Under the pieces are notes generated by a model. The model searched no databases. It saw only the letters and a list, made by a program, of their open reading frames with translations, and had not been told where the DNA came from. The position numbers were made by a program, and so were the translations under genes. DNA of 64,000 bases from Puccinellia tenuiflora (taxonomy: Eukaryota; Streptophyta; Magnoliopsida; Poales; Poaceae), in contig QRDG01000524.1 of assembly GCA_012064385.1 (NCBI GenBank), forward strand, positions 1,209,489 to 1,273,488, written 5' to 3'. Each line of letters starts with the position of its first letter. The first letter of the stretch is position 1. Shown piece after piece: positions 10,592-23,755 of this stretch.

Positions 10592-13500
10592 TTATGCACC
10601 AACTGGTTGAACAAGACCTGCACCAGAGGTAGTCATGTCTCCGGCAGCATTTTGTTCATCCTTTGACAAGTACTTATCCACCGCGGCAGCAGCTTCCCGT
10701 CCCTCGGTGATGGCCCAAACAACCAGTGATTGCCCACGTCTGCAGTCCCCGGCGGCAAAGACGCCGTCCACACTGGTCGCAAAGTGTCCAAATTGGGCTT
10801 TGAAGTTGGACCGGTTGTCCTTCTCTAAACCCAGTTTCTCAGGGATAGTCTGCAGAGAAATAAACAGTGAGTTGGTTGTCAAACATTTATCATCAAAGTA
10901 AACAGAGGCATCTGGGTCTGCATAACTAACCGCTTCAGGGCCCAGGAATCCCATGGCAAGGAGGACAAGGTCTGCCTCAATGATCTCTTGTGATCCTTCT
11001 ATCTCCTTGAATTGGAATCTTCCATCTACTTTTTCCCACTTCACGCGCACCACCTCAAGGGCCTTCAGTTTTCCATCTTCATCACCAATGAAGCGCTTGG
11101 TCAAGACTTCATAAGTTCTTGGATCATTCCCAAACTTGGTAGATGCCTCTTGGTGCCCATAGTCCACACGGAAGACACGTGGCCACTGCAGGCAACAATA
11201 GAAATGCTAACATAAGAACTTTGGAGCAGGAAATGATATGGCAATTCACCTGTGTAAGGCAATATTCCACTGTTTTTTTTTGCAAATGGAGCTTATTTTG
11301 CAAGTTTACTTGACTAAATGATTGCATGCACTGAAATATTTACCTGCGGCCAGGGATTGTCAGCAGCTCTCTTGCTTGGTGGTTTGGTAAGAAGCTCCAG
11401 ATTTACAACGCTACTGCAACCATGCCTAACAGATGTACCGATGCAATCTGTGCCTGTGTCTCCACCACCAATAACCACCACTTTTTTTCCCTTGGCAGAG
11501 ATGTATCTGCCATCCTCCAAGTTGCTGTCAAGCAAGCTTTTGGTGTTTGCGTGGAGAAATTCCATAGCAAAATGAACTCCTGATAGCTCACGGCCAGGAA
11601 TAGTGAGATCCCTGTTCAAGGATAACCCCACATAATGTCAGCATCAAAAAGGCATATATAAGAAAGCAAAAAAAAGGTACATCTATAAGAAAGCACAATT
11701 AAGGCTAGAGAAAGCACAACTAATGTTAGGCCACGGGCAATCCCTCCTTTCAAAAAGAAATAAGAAAGCATAATTGCTCAAACTATCTTTCAAAGTTTTT
11801 AAGTCCTAATGCTAGTGAACTTCTGCAAGGTAAGATAAATAATCCTTATTTTAACATCTCCATGTAGATACCTTGGTTTTGTAGCTCCACAAGCCAGGAT
11901 AACTGCATTGTTCTCAGAACGGAGGCGTTCAATTGAGTACAAAGGATCACTACCTACATGAGCATTCACCACAAATGTAATACCCTCTTCGGCCATTAAA
12001 TTTACACGGCGCTGAACAACACCAATCTTGTCTGTCTTCATGTTTGGTACACCATACATCATCAGACCTCCTATACGATCTGAACGTTCAAACACAGTTA
12101 CGAAATGGCCCATTTTATTTAGTTGATCCGCGGCTGCCAAACCAGCTGGACCACTGCCAACTATTGCGATTTTCTTCTGCAAGGAACAGTTTAATTTCAG
12201 CAAGTGTAACTCAAATGTTACCTATTAAACACAAATAATATTGAAATACGGAAAGCATGCATTAAATTAAATGGTAAAAAGGAAATACCCTGTTCTCTGA
12301 AGTGGTGGTCGTGGTACCATCCATCCTTCTTCAAAACCCTTGTCAATAATTGCGCATTCTATGCTTTTGATTGATACTGGGTTCTCAATAATGCCAAGAA
12401 CACAGGACCCTTCACAGGGAGCAGGGCACACTCGTCCAGTAAATTCAGGGAAGTTGTTTGTCTCGAGTAAACGATCCAGTGCTTCACGCCATCTATTCTG
12501 GTGGACTAGCTCATTGAACTCTGGGATCTTGTTTCCAAGAGGACAGCCAGCACCTGAGCTTTCCTGTACAAAGAATCATGAAGTATTAGCATTTCAATGG
12601 ATCGGAACGCTAGTCAAATTTCATATGTAGTCCCCACACAAAGGTACTACCACAGAAGGCATATAGCTAAAAGCTAGGGCTAGCTATATCAAGTCTGGAA
12701 TAAAAACATACAACAAGCTAGTAGTGATTTGAACAAGTTGTGATCAAGAACAGCAACAAGCCTCTTTTCCACAAATGAGATATAATAATGTTTTAATTAT
12801 TATCCTTGAGCTCGCTGAATAGCTAAACATATCAATCCTTAACCTCACGACAAATCCAACCACAGTTTATGACATTAAATAAATATTAAGAAAACAAGTG
12901 TGCATCACCTGATGACAGAAAGGAGTGCCACAGTCCATACAACGAGCAGACTGCGTATTTAGTAGCGGCCCTGGAACTGATTCAATGGCAACCTCATTCC
13001 AATCTTTAAGACGTTCGTTGGGATCACGGTACGAAACACCCTCTCGCTCGTATGATATAAAACCTCGGTACTTTTTGGCGTTGGCAACGCGTGTTGGTCG
13101 GTTGGTCGACTGCGCCGTTTGTATTTTCTGTATAAAATTTATCTAATTAGAGAAAAAACAGTTTGCAGTAGTGTATATCATTGCAATTCCTGATGGATAA
13201 ACTTGTACAAATGGAGAAAAGTTATCCATGTATATATTAAAAGAAAAAATGTAATTATGCAGTAGAATTATCATTTAAATCATATATTACCTTAGTTGTC
13301 ACAGAAACACCATTTGGCACCTTAGGTTCCTTTGTGTGCCTAGATGCAGCTTTTTCTGCCTTCATTTCTTCCAGAACCCTCTTATAATCCCTTGGAAATA
13401 CTTTTACAAATTTTGGGAGAAGACTGTCAAATTTGGAGAGTATATCTTTAGCCAACACACTCTCTGTGTGAAGTCGATGTTGCTCTATCAACATTCTCAA

Positions 13501-16500
13501 TGTGGTAATATCCTCCTCTTCCTCCACATGATATAGATCAACTAACTCATGGTTACAGCGGGCACTAAATGTCCCATCAACGTCATAAATATAAGCAATG
13601 CCTCCACTCATGCCAGCAGCAAAGTTTCTTCCTGTTTTACCAAGGATAACTACAGTACCTCCTGTCATGTACTCGCATCCATGATCCCCAATTCCTTCAA
13701 CCACTGTTCGAGCACCTGAATTGCGAACACAAAACCTTTCTGCTGCCATTCCATTGAAATATGCTTCTCCCTTGGTAGCACCATACAAAGCCACATTACC
13801 AATGACAATATTGTCTTCTGCCCTAAATGTGCTGTTCCTGGGTGGGTACACAACAACTTTTCCACCAGATAATCCCTTGCCAACATAATCATTGCTGTCT
13901 CCTTCAAGCTCAAGGGTAATTCCAGGACAAAGAAAAGCACCAAAACTCTGTCCAGCACTTCCAGTGAGCTTCACATGAATGGTTCCAGGTTCTAATCCCT
14001 TCATGTGATAACGTTTTGTGACTTCATGGCTAAGCGTAGTGCCTACCGCCCGATTAGTGTTCTTGATCGGAGTCTCAATGAAAACCTTAACTTCCTTTTC
14101 AAGTGCTGCCCTTGATAAAGCTATAAGTTTATTATCCAAAGCCATGTCAAGACCATGATCTTGCTTTTCAACACAGTACTGAGCAGCCCCAGGACGAATC
14201 TCTGAAGCTGGTTTTAAGATCAGTGAGAGATCAATGTTCTCCAGTTTCTCATTGCTCTTCACTACTTCCGGATCAACTTCAAGCATATCAGAGCGTCCAA
14301 CCATTTCATTAATGCTGCGGAGACCAAGATGAGCCATGATTTCTCTTAGTTCTTCAGCAAGCATGAAGAAAAAGTTAATGACATGCTCTGGTTCTCCAGC
14401 AAACTTTTCACGAAGCACTGGATCTTGAGTAGCTATACCAACAGGACAAGTGTTGGTATGACATTTCCGCATCATAATGCAGCCCAGTGTGATCAATGGA
14501 GCAGTGCTGAAACCAAATTCCTCTGCACCAAGTAAGCATGCAACAGCAACATCTCTACCAGTTTTTAGCTGACCATCTGTTTGTAGAACAGCTCTACCAC
14601 GAAGTCCATTTGCCACTAAAGTTTGATGTGTCTCAGCCAATCCAAGTTCCCATGGAAGTCCAGCATTCTTAATGCCTGTCCATCTTGATGCTCCAGTGCC
14701 GCCATCATGGCCAGAAATAAGAACATGGTCTGCATGACCTTTTACAACACCGCTAGCGACAACTCCTACACCGGCCTCAGAGACTAGCTTGACGCTGATT
14801 CGAGCCTGAGGGTTTGAATTCTATAGAGAAGACACAGGCGTCAGCGGGCAATATTTGCAGTGCAAATACATGTATACGTGCAAGTTTAATTGTAAAACCA
14901 TGGGTCATATATCAAGTGATTCTAACTTCCCAGGCGAGTTGGGCAATTAGAGTGTTGAGCCAACCTAATCTAGAAGTAACAATTAACAACCTTACAAGAA
15001 TAAACATAAATTGTTTGGTTATAGGAAACAGCATCACAGTAATGTACCTTGAGATCATGGATAAGTTGTGCAAGATCCTCGATAGAATATATATCGTGGT
15101 GAGGAGGTGGACTAATGAGCCCTACACCAGCTGTAGAATGTCTTGTAACCGCAATGTCACCAATAACCTTGTGACCAGGAAGCTCACCTCCTTCACCAGG
15201 CTTGGCACCCTATATATACAAGTTGTAATAAAAGAGTAAATGTCTACCACATGACACATCAGATACAGGTGGTTTCTATATAATGAGATCAATCTAGTGA
15301 CTGCATAGTGCACAATATTGGCAATATACCTGAGCCATTTTTATCTGAAGCTCATCTGCATTAGTCAGGTAATAGCTGGAAACTCCAAAACGTCCACTGG
15401 CAACTTGCTTGATTGCACTTCGTTTTGGATTCATCGAACCATCAGGAAGAGGTTCCATACGAGAAGGCTGCTCCCCTCCCTCACCTTCAAAGGCATATTA
15501 GAATTAGTACATTCATATCACATATAGAAGATGGGTAAAATGAGTTATTTTGGAGTTTTAAGTAAAATGTAATAAATACTAAGATTAAACAATATGCTGG
15601 AAAAGATAAAGATAGCAGTTGATTTAACTGTATAGGGAGCAAATATATAAAATACAAAGAAATTTAAAGGGGTTGAAATAGGAAAAGGATATGCATATAG
15701 GCCCTTTGCAGGTATGTATTCTATGCAAACAGAAAATCTTCCTATGAATTGGGATAATTTGTTGTGGAAAGCACATTTGACGCCAACAGCAATATGAAAA
15801 GCTTAGGGCATTAGCTGAAGTACAAGTTTATCTACAAAGTGTAAATGTAATACAGTACGGTTTCCATTTGATAGCATCAAAACAAATAGTAGAGTGATTA
15901 TGTACACAGCAGAGACTGATGTAACAACCAAGTGGAAAAATATGTAACTAAACAAGGCTCCAAGGCTGATGTGGAAATGATTTATCATAAGAGTAACAGC
16001 CAAATTAAGGCATGACATACCTGTATTAGATTTGCCTCCAAGTTTGTTCATGGCCACAGCAAGGGCAGTATGGGCCTCCAATGAAATAGAGCCATAACTC
16101 ATCGCTCCAGTACAAAAGCGTTTCACTATCTCACTAGCAGGTTCAACCTCATCCAAAGAAATCTTGTTAGCAATATCTTTAAATTTCAGCATACCACGTA
16201 GATTGCACTCCTTGTTGAGCTCCTGAATTCGCTTAGAATATTCTTTGTACGCTGCCCGGCTGTTTACTTTAGCTGCTTCTTGTAATTTTGCCATTGCAAG
16301 AGGATCATTTAGGTGGACTTCCCCATTTTTTCTCCAGTGGTAATCCCCTGGATTGGGAAGGGCCTTTGCGTCTGCACTGCCAGGTGGAGGTGCTCTTGAT
16401 GGGAATGCCACCTCATGAAGACGGAGAGCATCACGTGCAAGCATTTCAAATGTTGCACCCTCAATTCTGCTAGATGTACCTTCGAAACACTTGTGAATCA

Positions 16501-19500
16501 CTTCCGAAGAAAGCCCGAGAGCTTCAAAAATCTGTGCGCCTTTGTATGATGCAAGGGTAGATATTCCCATCTTTGCAAGAACTTTCATCATGCCATAGAT
16601 GGAAGCATAGAAATATTTTTCCACAAGTTCCTCCTTTGAGTCAGTGGGAGGAATCTTCCCATCAGCCTGCAAGGACCAAATTGCTTCGACAGCCAAGTAA
16701 GGGCATATAGCATCTGCACCAAATCCAACAAGCGTGCAAAAATGGTGCACTTCACGAGGTTCAGCAGACTCGACCAACAATCCTACGCGTGTCCTCTCAA
16801 GATTTGCAACAAGGTGTTGATGTACTGCACCGACTGCTAAGAGAGAACTAACAGCAACACGGTTGGAAGAAAATCCTGCATCAAGAAAATACAACAAATT
16901 TCATATACTAAAACTGAATAGAATTGCATAAAGTAAATGTACATCTTCTATCTATGATCAAGATGACAAAGTTAGAATATCCTTCATACAACACTTTGCA
17001 ATGGAAACAATGGATGTGAATTAACCAAAATTATGAACATATTCAAGTTACTATATGGTGATGAGTGCACCTGACCCATCTGCTAGCAGTTTTACCAAGT
17101 TGTGACTAGTACCATCAAACTTGATGGGTCCAAGTATAAAGTTTAAAGTACTGTATACGGAGTATATCACTGACCTCTGTCTGACAGAACCAAAATTTTG
17201 TATCCCTCCCGTATAGCTTCCCGGGCTTCAGCACAAATTCTATCCAAAGTTTCTTCCAACCCCTTCCTTCCAAACTTCTTAGGATAAGTTATGTCAAGCA
17301 CCTTACTGCGCCAACCACGGTAGTTCATCTTCTTAATGGACTCCATTTCATCAACTGACACCAAAGGACCTTTAAGTGCAAGGCGGTTGCATTGCTTTTC
17401 GGTTATTTCTAACAAGTCACCTTCTGGCCCAATCATGCATTCCATGGATGTAACAATCTTCTCCCTAATTGGATCAATTGGCGGGTTTGTTACTTGTGCG
17501 AACATCTGCTTGAAGTACTCATAAGTCAGCTTCTCTCGGTTTGACATCACTGCTAGGGGTGCATCATTTCCCATTGATCCAAGAGCTTCCACTCCATCTT
17601 TAGCCATTGGAAGCAGCAACATTTCTAGGGCTTCCATTGTGTATCTGGAGTTAACCGTTTGGATAGTTAGCCAGCATAAAATGAAACAGCAGTTATAATC
17701 AACAATGCTGAACCCTTACTTACCCAAAGGCCTTTAGTGGGGTCACAATTCCGCTGATGCCTACGCATTCCTTGTTCTCATTTTTTCGCTACACAAAATT
17801 GTAACAGAAAGTAAAATCTCTATGTCAATTATGGCTGAGGAAGATGTCATTAACAATCCAGTCGAAATTGTAGCCCAATGAATCTATAAAGTTGAAGCAT
17901 GTAAAGTACTTACTGTGAATGAACCAGAAATGCTTGGAGCAACTCTGTCAGATTCTGGGACAGATTCTACAATGTCTTTAAGGTATATCTTTTGTCTCTT
18001 GAGCCATTCCCCATACGGGTGAGCTTTCGAGTACTGTGCCTTAAGTGCTTCATCATCCACCACTGTGTGATTCTCAAAATCAACCAGTAGCATCATTCCA
18101 GGGTTAAGTCTACCTTTTCTCAGAACATCTTCGGCAGGAATATCCACGACGCCAACTTCACTACCCATGACTACACGTCCACTGTGAGTCACGTAAAATC
18201 GACCAGGCCTCAGGCCATTGCGGTCGAGGGTAGCTCCAAGGTAACGACCATCAGTAACTACAGGTGAAACCAAAGTTAGCTCAAGTAACTCATCAGGAGT
18301 ATAATCAGAAAAGGAAATGAGTTAGAAATTACAAGATATTAGAGCAGGTCCATCCCAAGGCTCCATAAGGGCTGACAGGAACTCGTAGAGGGCTCTCTTC
18401 TCAGGTTCCATGTTTACATCATTCTGCCACGCCTCAGGGATCATCATCATTATAGCTTCTGGCAGGCTTCTTCCACCTCGGATAAGGAGCTCAAGAACAC
18501 CATCAAATGCACCTGCAATTCACATGCTTTTCACTTAATAACTCAAAAAGGATTGAGGCAAAAATTTCCTTGGCCAAGTGACTACCCATAATGCATATTT
18601 CACTGCAGACCTGAATCTGAAGACGTGGCATCTACAATTGGAAGAATTTTTGACATTTCTTCCTCTGATAGGCCAAGCTTCTCACACTTCAAGAGACCCT
18701 CACGAGCTTTCATCCTGCCATGTATGCAAAGGGAATCATAAATCCAAACGGCAAAGGCATTGATTGCATCTAAGATATACCACAGAGGAAAATATTTCAC
18801 AAGTTGTACCAATTCTTGTTCCCTTTGAGGGTATTGATCTCTCCATTGTGGCCTAAGACACGCATTGGCTGTGCACGGTCCCAGCTTGGGAAGGTGTTGG
18901 TGGAGAACCGGGAATGAACCTGTTCCGACATTATGACTTTTAGAAATCAAATCATAATCATCTTTTGCACATCTACAATTTAAAAACAACTATTCCAAAT
19001 GAAGAACGGATGCTATAAAAAAGGCTTCAGTTGCATATAATTTTCATGCAAAACAGTTGGGAGCCCTATGCTACCTCAAACCAAACACAATTTCTTCGGT
19101 CACATCCTGAAGAGTCGGCAAGCAGTCGGCCATACCAGAACTGCAGCTGGACTCTGCAACATGGTTATCGGATATCAACTAATAGATATTTCTAATACTT
19201 CACTTAAAGGCATCACGAACCAGGACTGAAATAGCATACGAGTAGCAGTGACTGCAAGAAAATTCAATTTTTTATGCCTGCACGGGAGTGAGTCTTGATC
19301 TTACAACTGGCTTGCTATTATCGATTCCCATCCGCAGACTACGACCATGACTTTTGGTGTAAGAGTATCAAGGTCTTTGTATTTACCAGAGCCATGTAAC
19401 TGGTGAAGTTTTCATGACCTATATCTCCATAGTAGTACCCCTTAAGCTGAGACGGCATAAGCTGGCCCTTGTAAACAATGGTCCTGGAAAACCACAACAA

Positions 19501-20887
19501 GAATATTTGTTAAGAATTACTCACATAAATACAGCTAAACTGGAATGTCCAGGATTCTTCTCCCAGTCCCTTTTCCTATTATTTGTTCTGTTGTTGCTAA
19601 TATGCCATTACAGTGAATGAAGAGCTTAGTTGGGCCTCCCTGATCTTTTTCAGCCTTTCAACTTAAATTAAATTTGTAGTGAAAATTAAATTCAGAAGAA
19701 GGAAGCACCTTGAAGATAGAGAGCACATGTAGAAATCTCTCTCTCCTCCACGCTTAAGATTCAGAGCAGCTCGGATAGACACAATGGAGAGCCTCCTCAG
19801 GATATACAACTGTGATAATTCATGGAAAATAGTTGAGAAGAAAGCTCATCACATGAGTTTCAGAAAAAAGTTAAACTCATGGATGACCTGCTGTTCGAAA
19901 TCGGCGGCCTTCGAGACTGAACTCTTTGTGAGGAAAACCTGCTGAATGGCAGGCTCGGTATCGATTGCAGATTCACCGAGGTCTGAATTGTCAGTGGGAA
20001 CCTGACGCCACCCAAGAATTGAGTGTCCAAGTGACTCTGCAACCTGCATGAGTAGAAACCACCAAAGACATGAGGTTATGATTAGTGTCTCACGCCGTGC
20101 ACTGTCTAAATTGTTCATACAACAACGCACCAACCTTCATAAACTCAGCTTTGCTCCGCTCGCGGCGCTTCTCGTCAGTGGGCAGAAAGACCATTCCAAC
20201 AGCATACTCACCTGGTGGTGGTAACTCAAAGCCGGCATCCTTTGTCACCTGGAGGAATACAAGAGCAACAGCAAAGATGAATGACTGTGTAACTACATTG
20301 CTTGAAATTTTCACTGAGAAGTAACGCTCACCTCTCTGAAGAATTTATGTGGCAGAGCTACGAGAATGCCGGCACCATCACCGGTGTTCTTCTCACAGCC
20401 GCAGGCACCACGGTGAGCCATTCTCTCAAGCATCTGAATGGCATCAGTGACCTGAAGTGTAAACGAACGCAGAGTTAAAATTCTCAAACGCGGTGTATTA
20501 AAGAGAGAAACCGTGGCGGTGTCCTTAGTCGACAGAACTCACAGTGGCACGGTTGTCATCGCCAGACAGCTCGGCAACGAACCCCACGCCGCAGGAGTCA
20601 CGCTCGAACGCGGGGTCGTATAGCCCAATGCTGCTCTCTGGCAGCTTGGACAGCGGCTTGATCGGCTCGGCATCGCGCGCCACCGCACGAGGCGGCCGCG
20701 GCGCGACGCGTTCCTCGGTGCGCTGCACACCGGCGAGGAAACTGCCTTCCAAGGACATGCCCCCGTGCGCCTGCCTCGCAGACCGGCATGGCGCGGACGC
20801 AGAGTGGCTGCGCCGGGCCCTGCTGCGACCACCGGCCGGTGGCGCCGCCGGGGCGTGCTTCACACCTATCCCTTGCGCCGTGGACAT
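10592..20887 (-). CDS. NADH-GOGAT: NADH-dependent glutamate synthase, plastid (22 exons)
   Basis: Converts glutamine plus 2-oxoglutarate to two glutamates using NADH (GS/GOGAT cycle). Exons: 20887-20543, 20451-20332, 20248-20135, 20043-19888, 19809-19709, 19483-19387, 18919-18810, 18714-18611, 18512-18333, 18257-17914, 17788-17724, 17644-17175, 16875-16021, 15484-15330, 15209-15048, 14820-13291, 13127-12909, 12563-12289, 12176-11872, 11611-11344, 11185-10931, 10849-10592. All have GT/AG borders and phases agree, except exon 18/19, which is one base short. About 2162 residues, normal for plant NADH-GOGAT. An Ala/Arg/Ser-rich transit region precedes the nucleophile Cys-99 (DSCGVGFVAEL). VHSRFSTNT belongs to the glutaminase. 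The synthase domain has the 3Fe-4S motif CX5CX4C near 1240-1251 and the GXGXG domain from about 1413. The GltD half has CMDCGTPFC and CPAPC clusters, an FAD motif GSGPAG, an NADH motif GGGDTG near 1951, and GDCRRGQS. Confidence 0.95.
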
Positions 20888-21735
20888 GGCTGCACTCCAC
20901 GCCTCGCCCTGTCACCTGCCATGCAACAATCATACGACGAGCATATGGTTGGTAGTCGACAGGATCGACAACAACCCCAAATCTATACGGGAAAAAAAAG
21001 ATTACGAATCCTAAAAGACAGAGAAGAAAAGAAACTTAAACAAACAGCAGAAAGCTCAAAGCTGTCTCCTTTCCCACATGTCGCCACCAAAAGCAAAGGA
21101 GAAACAGTCTGCGGCACGCTGCAATGGAACAGCCAGCGCGCTCGAATAGTTGGGAGAAATAATCACCGGGCCAACCACGGGAACAGCGACGGGAAGAGAC
21201 GCACACGCAGATCTACCAACCCCCGCACGGCGGCGGCGCCGGCCTCTTGGACGCGGAAGAAGATTCAGAGACCGCACGCACGCACGCACGGGGGCGGCGC
21301 AGAATCGAAAGCAGATCGAATAATAAAAATAAGGGCAGGAAGAAGACGGCAACCGCGCGGCAACCCCCCTACTGCGCGCGCCAGGCTGCTCTGCAATCTG
21401 TATCTATCTATCCACGCCCTACAGAAGAATCCCGTTATGGGCGAAAAAAGCTGGGAGGACGCAGGACGGACGGACGGGGGTACCTCTCGTCGCTCGTATA
21501 GCTCTCTCCGCCGCCGGCTGGAGATGGGACCGAGGCGCGCGCGCGCGGCGTTACGCCGTTACCGATCTCCCGCTTCTTCGCAAGTCTCGCCCGTTTCGGC
21601 CCTCCCACGGGCCCTGCCTCGACGGCCTCGCCGGCGGGGTAAAGAGGGCGGGGAGCGGAGGGCGTTCGTGTGGATTGATGAGAAGAACCAAACGCGCCGC
21701 CGCCTCTCGTCTCCTTGACCTCTCCTCCGAGTATT
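20888..21735 (-). promoter_or_regulatory. GOGAT 5' untranslated region, probably with an intron
   Basis: GC-rich sequence between the predicted transcription start (about 21735) and the ATG at 20887. A plausible leader intron runs from a GTACCC donor at about 21483 to a CAG acceptor at 20916, leaving a short exon that carries the start codon. A long plus-strand open frame here (20765-21718) is a high-GC shadow and is not a gene. The leader intron is inferred from signals alone. Confidence 0.4.
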
Positions 21736-21765
21736 GGGGCGTTTAAGGCGACGGGGCGAGCCTGC

Positions 21766-21772
21766 ATTTATA
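21766..21772 (-). promoter_or_regulatory. Putative TATA box of NADH-GOGAT
   Basis: On the minus strand the string CTATAAATGC lies in otherwise GC-rich DNA, about 880 bp before the start codon and pointing toward the gene. Transcription would start near 21735. It is the only good TATA match close upstream. Confidence 0.5.
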
Positions 21773-22700
21773 GAGCCGGGAGCTCCCTCGCCTCGCTCGC
21801 TCGCCGCGCGCCTGCCAACCCCCAGCCTTTCTCTCTCTCCTCCTCGTCTCGCGTCCCGTCCCCACACGCCCCCCACTATATTTTCGCCCCTCTGTTTCGC
21901 TTCAATTGTTTTTATCTCCTACTGTACTAGATAGATAACCTAGAAGTAGAATAAAATACAACTACCGAAGCATTGTTCGTTGCCAACCGACGGTATCTCC
22001 GTGGTATTTCCGTACACGTCCCCGGAGAACACAACAACTCCGACCCACGTCCAAAGTACTACTTGACAGCGTGGTCGTGTGTGATTTCGTAGATCTCCGA
22101 GGACGAACTCACGAAGGAAGAATCTTGTTGACACCGAATTTTTAATTGGAACCGGAAACAAAGTTGGTTTCTGTCTGCTAATAAATCCATTAGCCTGCTC
22201 GCCCGCCCGCCCGGGTCCAAAACCAGCGGGTGCACGGCGAGATTCGGGCCCACGGCCAGGTCAGCCGCGACATGGCCGCCACGCTCCACGACGCACCAAC
22301 AGAGCGAGCGGGAGCCGCCCGTGCACGCGATCGGACGGACGGACGGGGCTCGCCGCGCTGGCTGCCGCGGAGACCCACCGCCGCTTTGGCGGTTACTTGG
22401 ATCCCTTTTTATCTCCTCTATTTATTTGTTATCTTTCAGGATTTTATCACGTTTATTATCTGGTAACAACTGAATCTCCGAATTTACCCTACCTGCCTAC
22501 CTGCAAGATCCAAATCCTCCTGCCGTATCGATTGGTCCGATTATTGGACGCGCATGTATTCGTCGAGGGAGGCGGCCTAGCCGAGCAGGCAGGGCGGGCC
22601 CACGTGGCGGACGAGGTAGGTGCTTTCCTTCTTCTGCACGTGTGTTCCTTGCCACCATGGATTCCTGCAAAATAATTGTACAGTATACTACGTGTACTAA
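21773..22700. other. GOGAT upstream region, no gene seen
   Basis: Mixed-GC intergenic DNA upstream of the GOGAT TATA box. CCCACGTGG near 22600 is a G-box-like site. The overlapping short frames show no family features. The region ends at a transposon at 22701. Confidence 0.4.
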
Positions 22701-23372
22701 GGTTGGTGCCAGTGCACCGCCCGTGATAGCGAGGCCACGTCAGATTTTACCCCCACTCTCACCCCACTCTCACCACACTCTCACCCCACGGTGCCAATGC
22801 ACGGGCTGTAATGACAGCTCTCACTTCTCTCTCTCCTCCACATCAGCATTTCTTTTTCAGATTAAGTTATTTCACTCGCTTTTGTTTAGACATTCAAAAT
22901 AATGCAAGAAATTTATTTTATTCAACTAAAAATGTTACCGATTACATAATAATTAATAAAATTGCATAATAAATTTAAAAAATTACATAATAAATAAAAA
23001 ATAAATTCTAATCCTCAACGGCTGGGGATGAAATTTGGAATTTTTTGCAAAAAAATTTCGAATTTTTGGAGGCTGCAACGGATACCTTAACGGCTAGCTG
23101 ACGTGGACGAATCAGAGCTCGCCACGTCAACTAGTCGTTGCCCCGCCGGCCTATCGCCTCCCTCTCGCCCCACCCCGCCAGCGCGTCGCCCCGCTCCCGC
23201 CTCCTCCTCGCCCACCTACCGCCGCCAACGCGGGCGACAGCGGGGCGGTAGCGCCCGCTACCGCCGGGCGACGGATCCGTCGCCCGCCACTGCCGTCCCG
23301 CCTCGCTACCGCCTCCCTCTCGCCCCGCGCCGGGCGGTACCGCCCGCGCTCCCGCCCCCACTAGCACCAGCC
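22701..23372. mobile_element. Non-autonomous PIF/Harbinger (Tourist-like) element
   Basis: Terminal inverted repeats GGTTGGTGCCAGTG (left) and the inverse of GGCTGGTGCTAGTG (right) are flanked on both sides by TAA, the 3-bp target site typical of PIF/Harbinger. The 672-bp body has a CT-rich part with CACTCTCACCCCA repeats, an AT-rich centre and a very GC-rich right third. No transposase is seen. The open frames in the GC-rich part are composition artefacts. It lies about 0.9 kb upstream of the GOGAT TATA box. Confidence 0.78.
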
Positions 23373-23488
23373 TAACAAATCAGTCTTGTTGTTCTGGATT
23401 TTGACCATGTTATTTTTCACAGGTTGTTCAGTAAAAGAACAAATGTCTTTCACCGGTTCCTATACACACACAAGATTTTTTTTTTTGA

Positions 23489-23755
23489 GAACCAACTGGT
23501 GGTTGGATGGTTAGAAGCGTGGTTATATCCCAAGCTCATAAGAGTTTAAATCTCAAATTTGACATTGGGGTGGGAGACGACGTTTCCGTCGATAGCGATG
23601 CGTCTGTGACAACTTCGTCAATCTCAAGACTCAATCCGTCGGCTCAGTCTCTCGAAGTTGCTCATAGGGGTAGGGTGTGCGTGTATAGGTTCATAGGGCT
23701 AACTGTATACGCATGTATGTGAGCGTCTTCATTGTACTGTGTTTCGCGAAAAAAA
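23489..23755 (+). mobile_element. tRNA-derived SINE (Au-like family)
   Basis: Shows the organisation of the grass/angiosperm Au SINE: an A-box-like TGGTTGGATGGTTAG, a B-box-like GTTTAAATCTC about 35 bp later, the body phrase GACGACGTTTCCGTCGA, then GCTCATAGGGGTAGGGTG and GTGTGCGTGTATAGG, ending in TTCATTGTACTGTGTTTCGCG followed by an A-rich tail. Family assignment is from remembered sequence. Target duplications are masked by flanking T runs. Confidence 0.8.

Noticed and set aside
15803..16020. Extension of GOGAT exon 13 frame into the following intron
   Set aside because: A GT donor at 16020 and the in-phase exon 14 give the conserved sequence; the extension is intron read-through.
20765..21718. 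317-codon plus-strand frame over the GOGAT leader
   Set aside because: Arg/Pro-rich, GC-driven, antisense to exon 1 and leader, no domain; minus-strand GOGAT exon 1 is clearly the coding strand.
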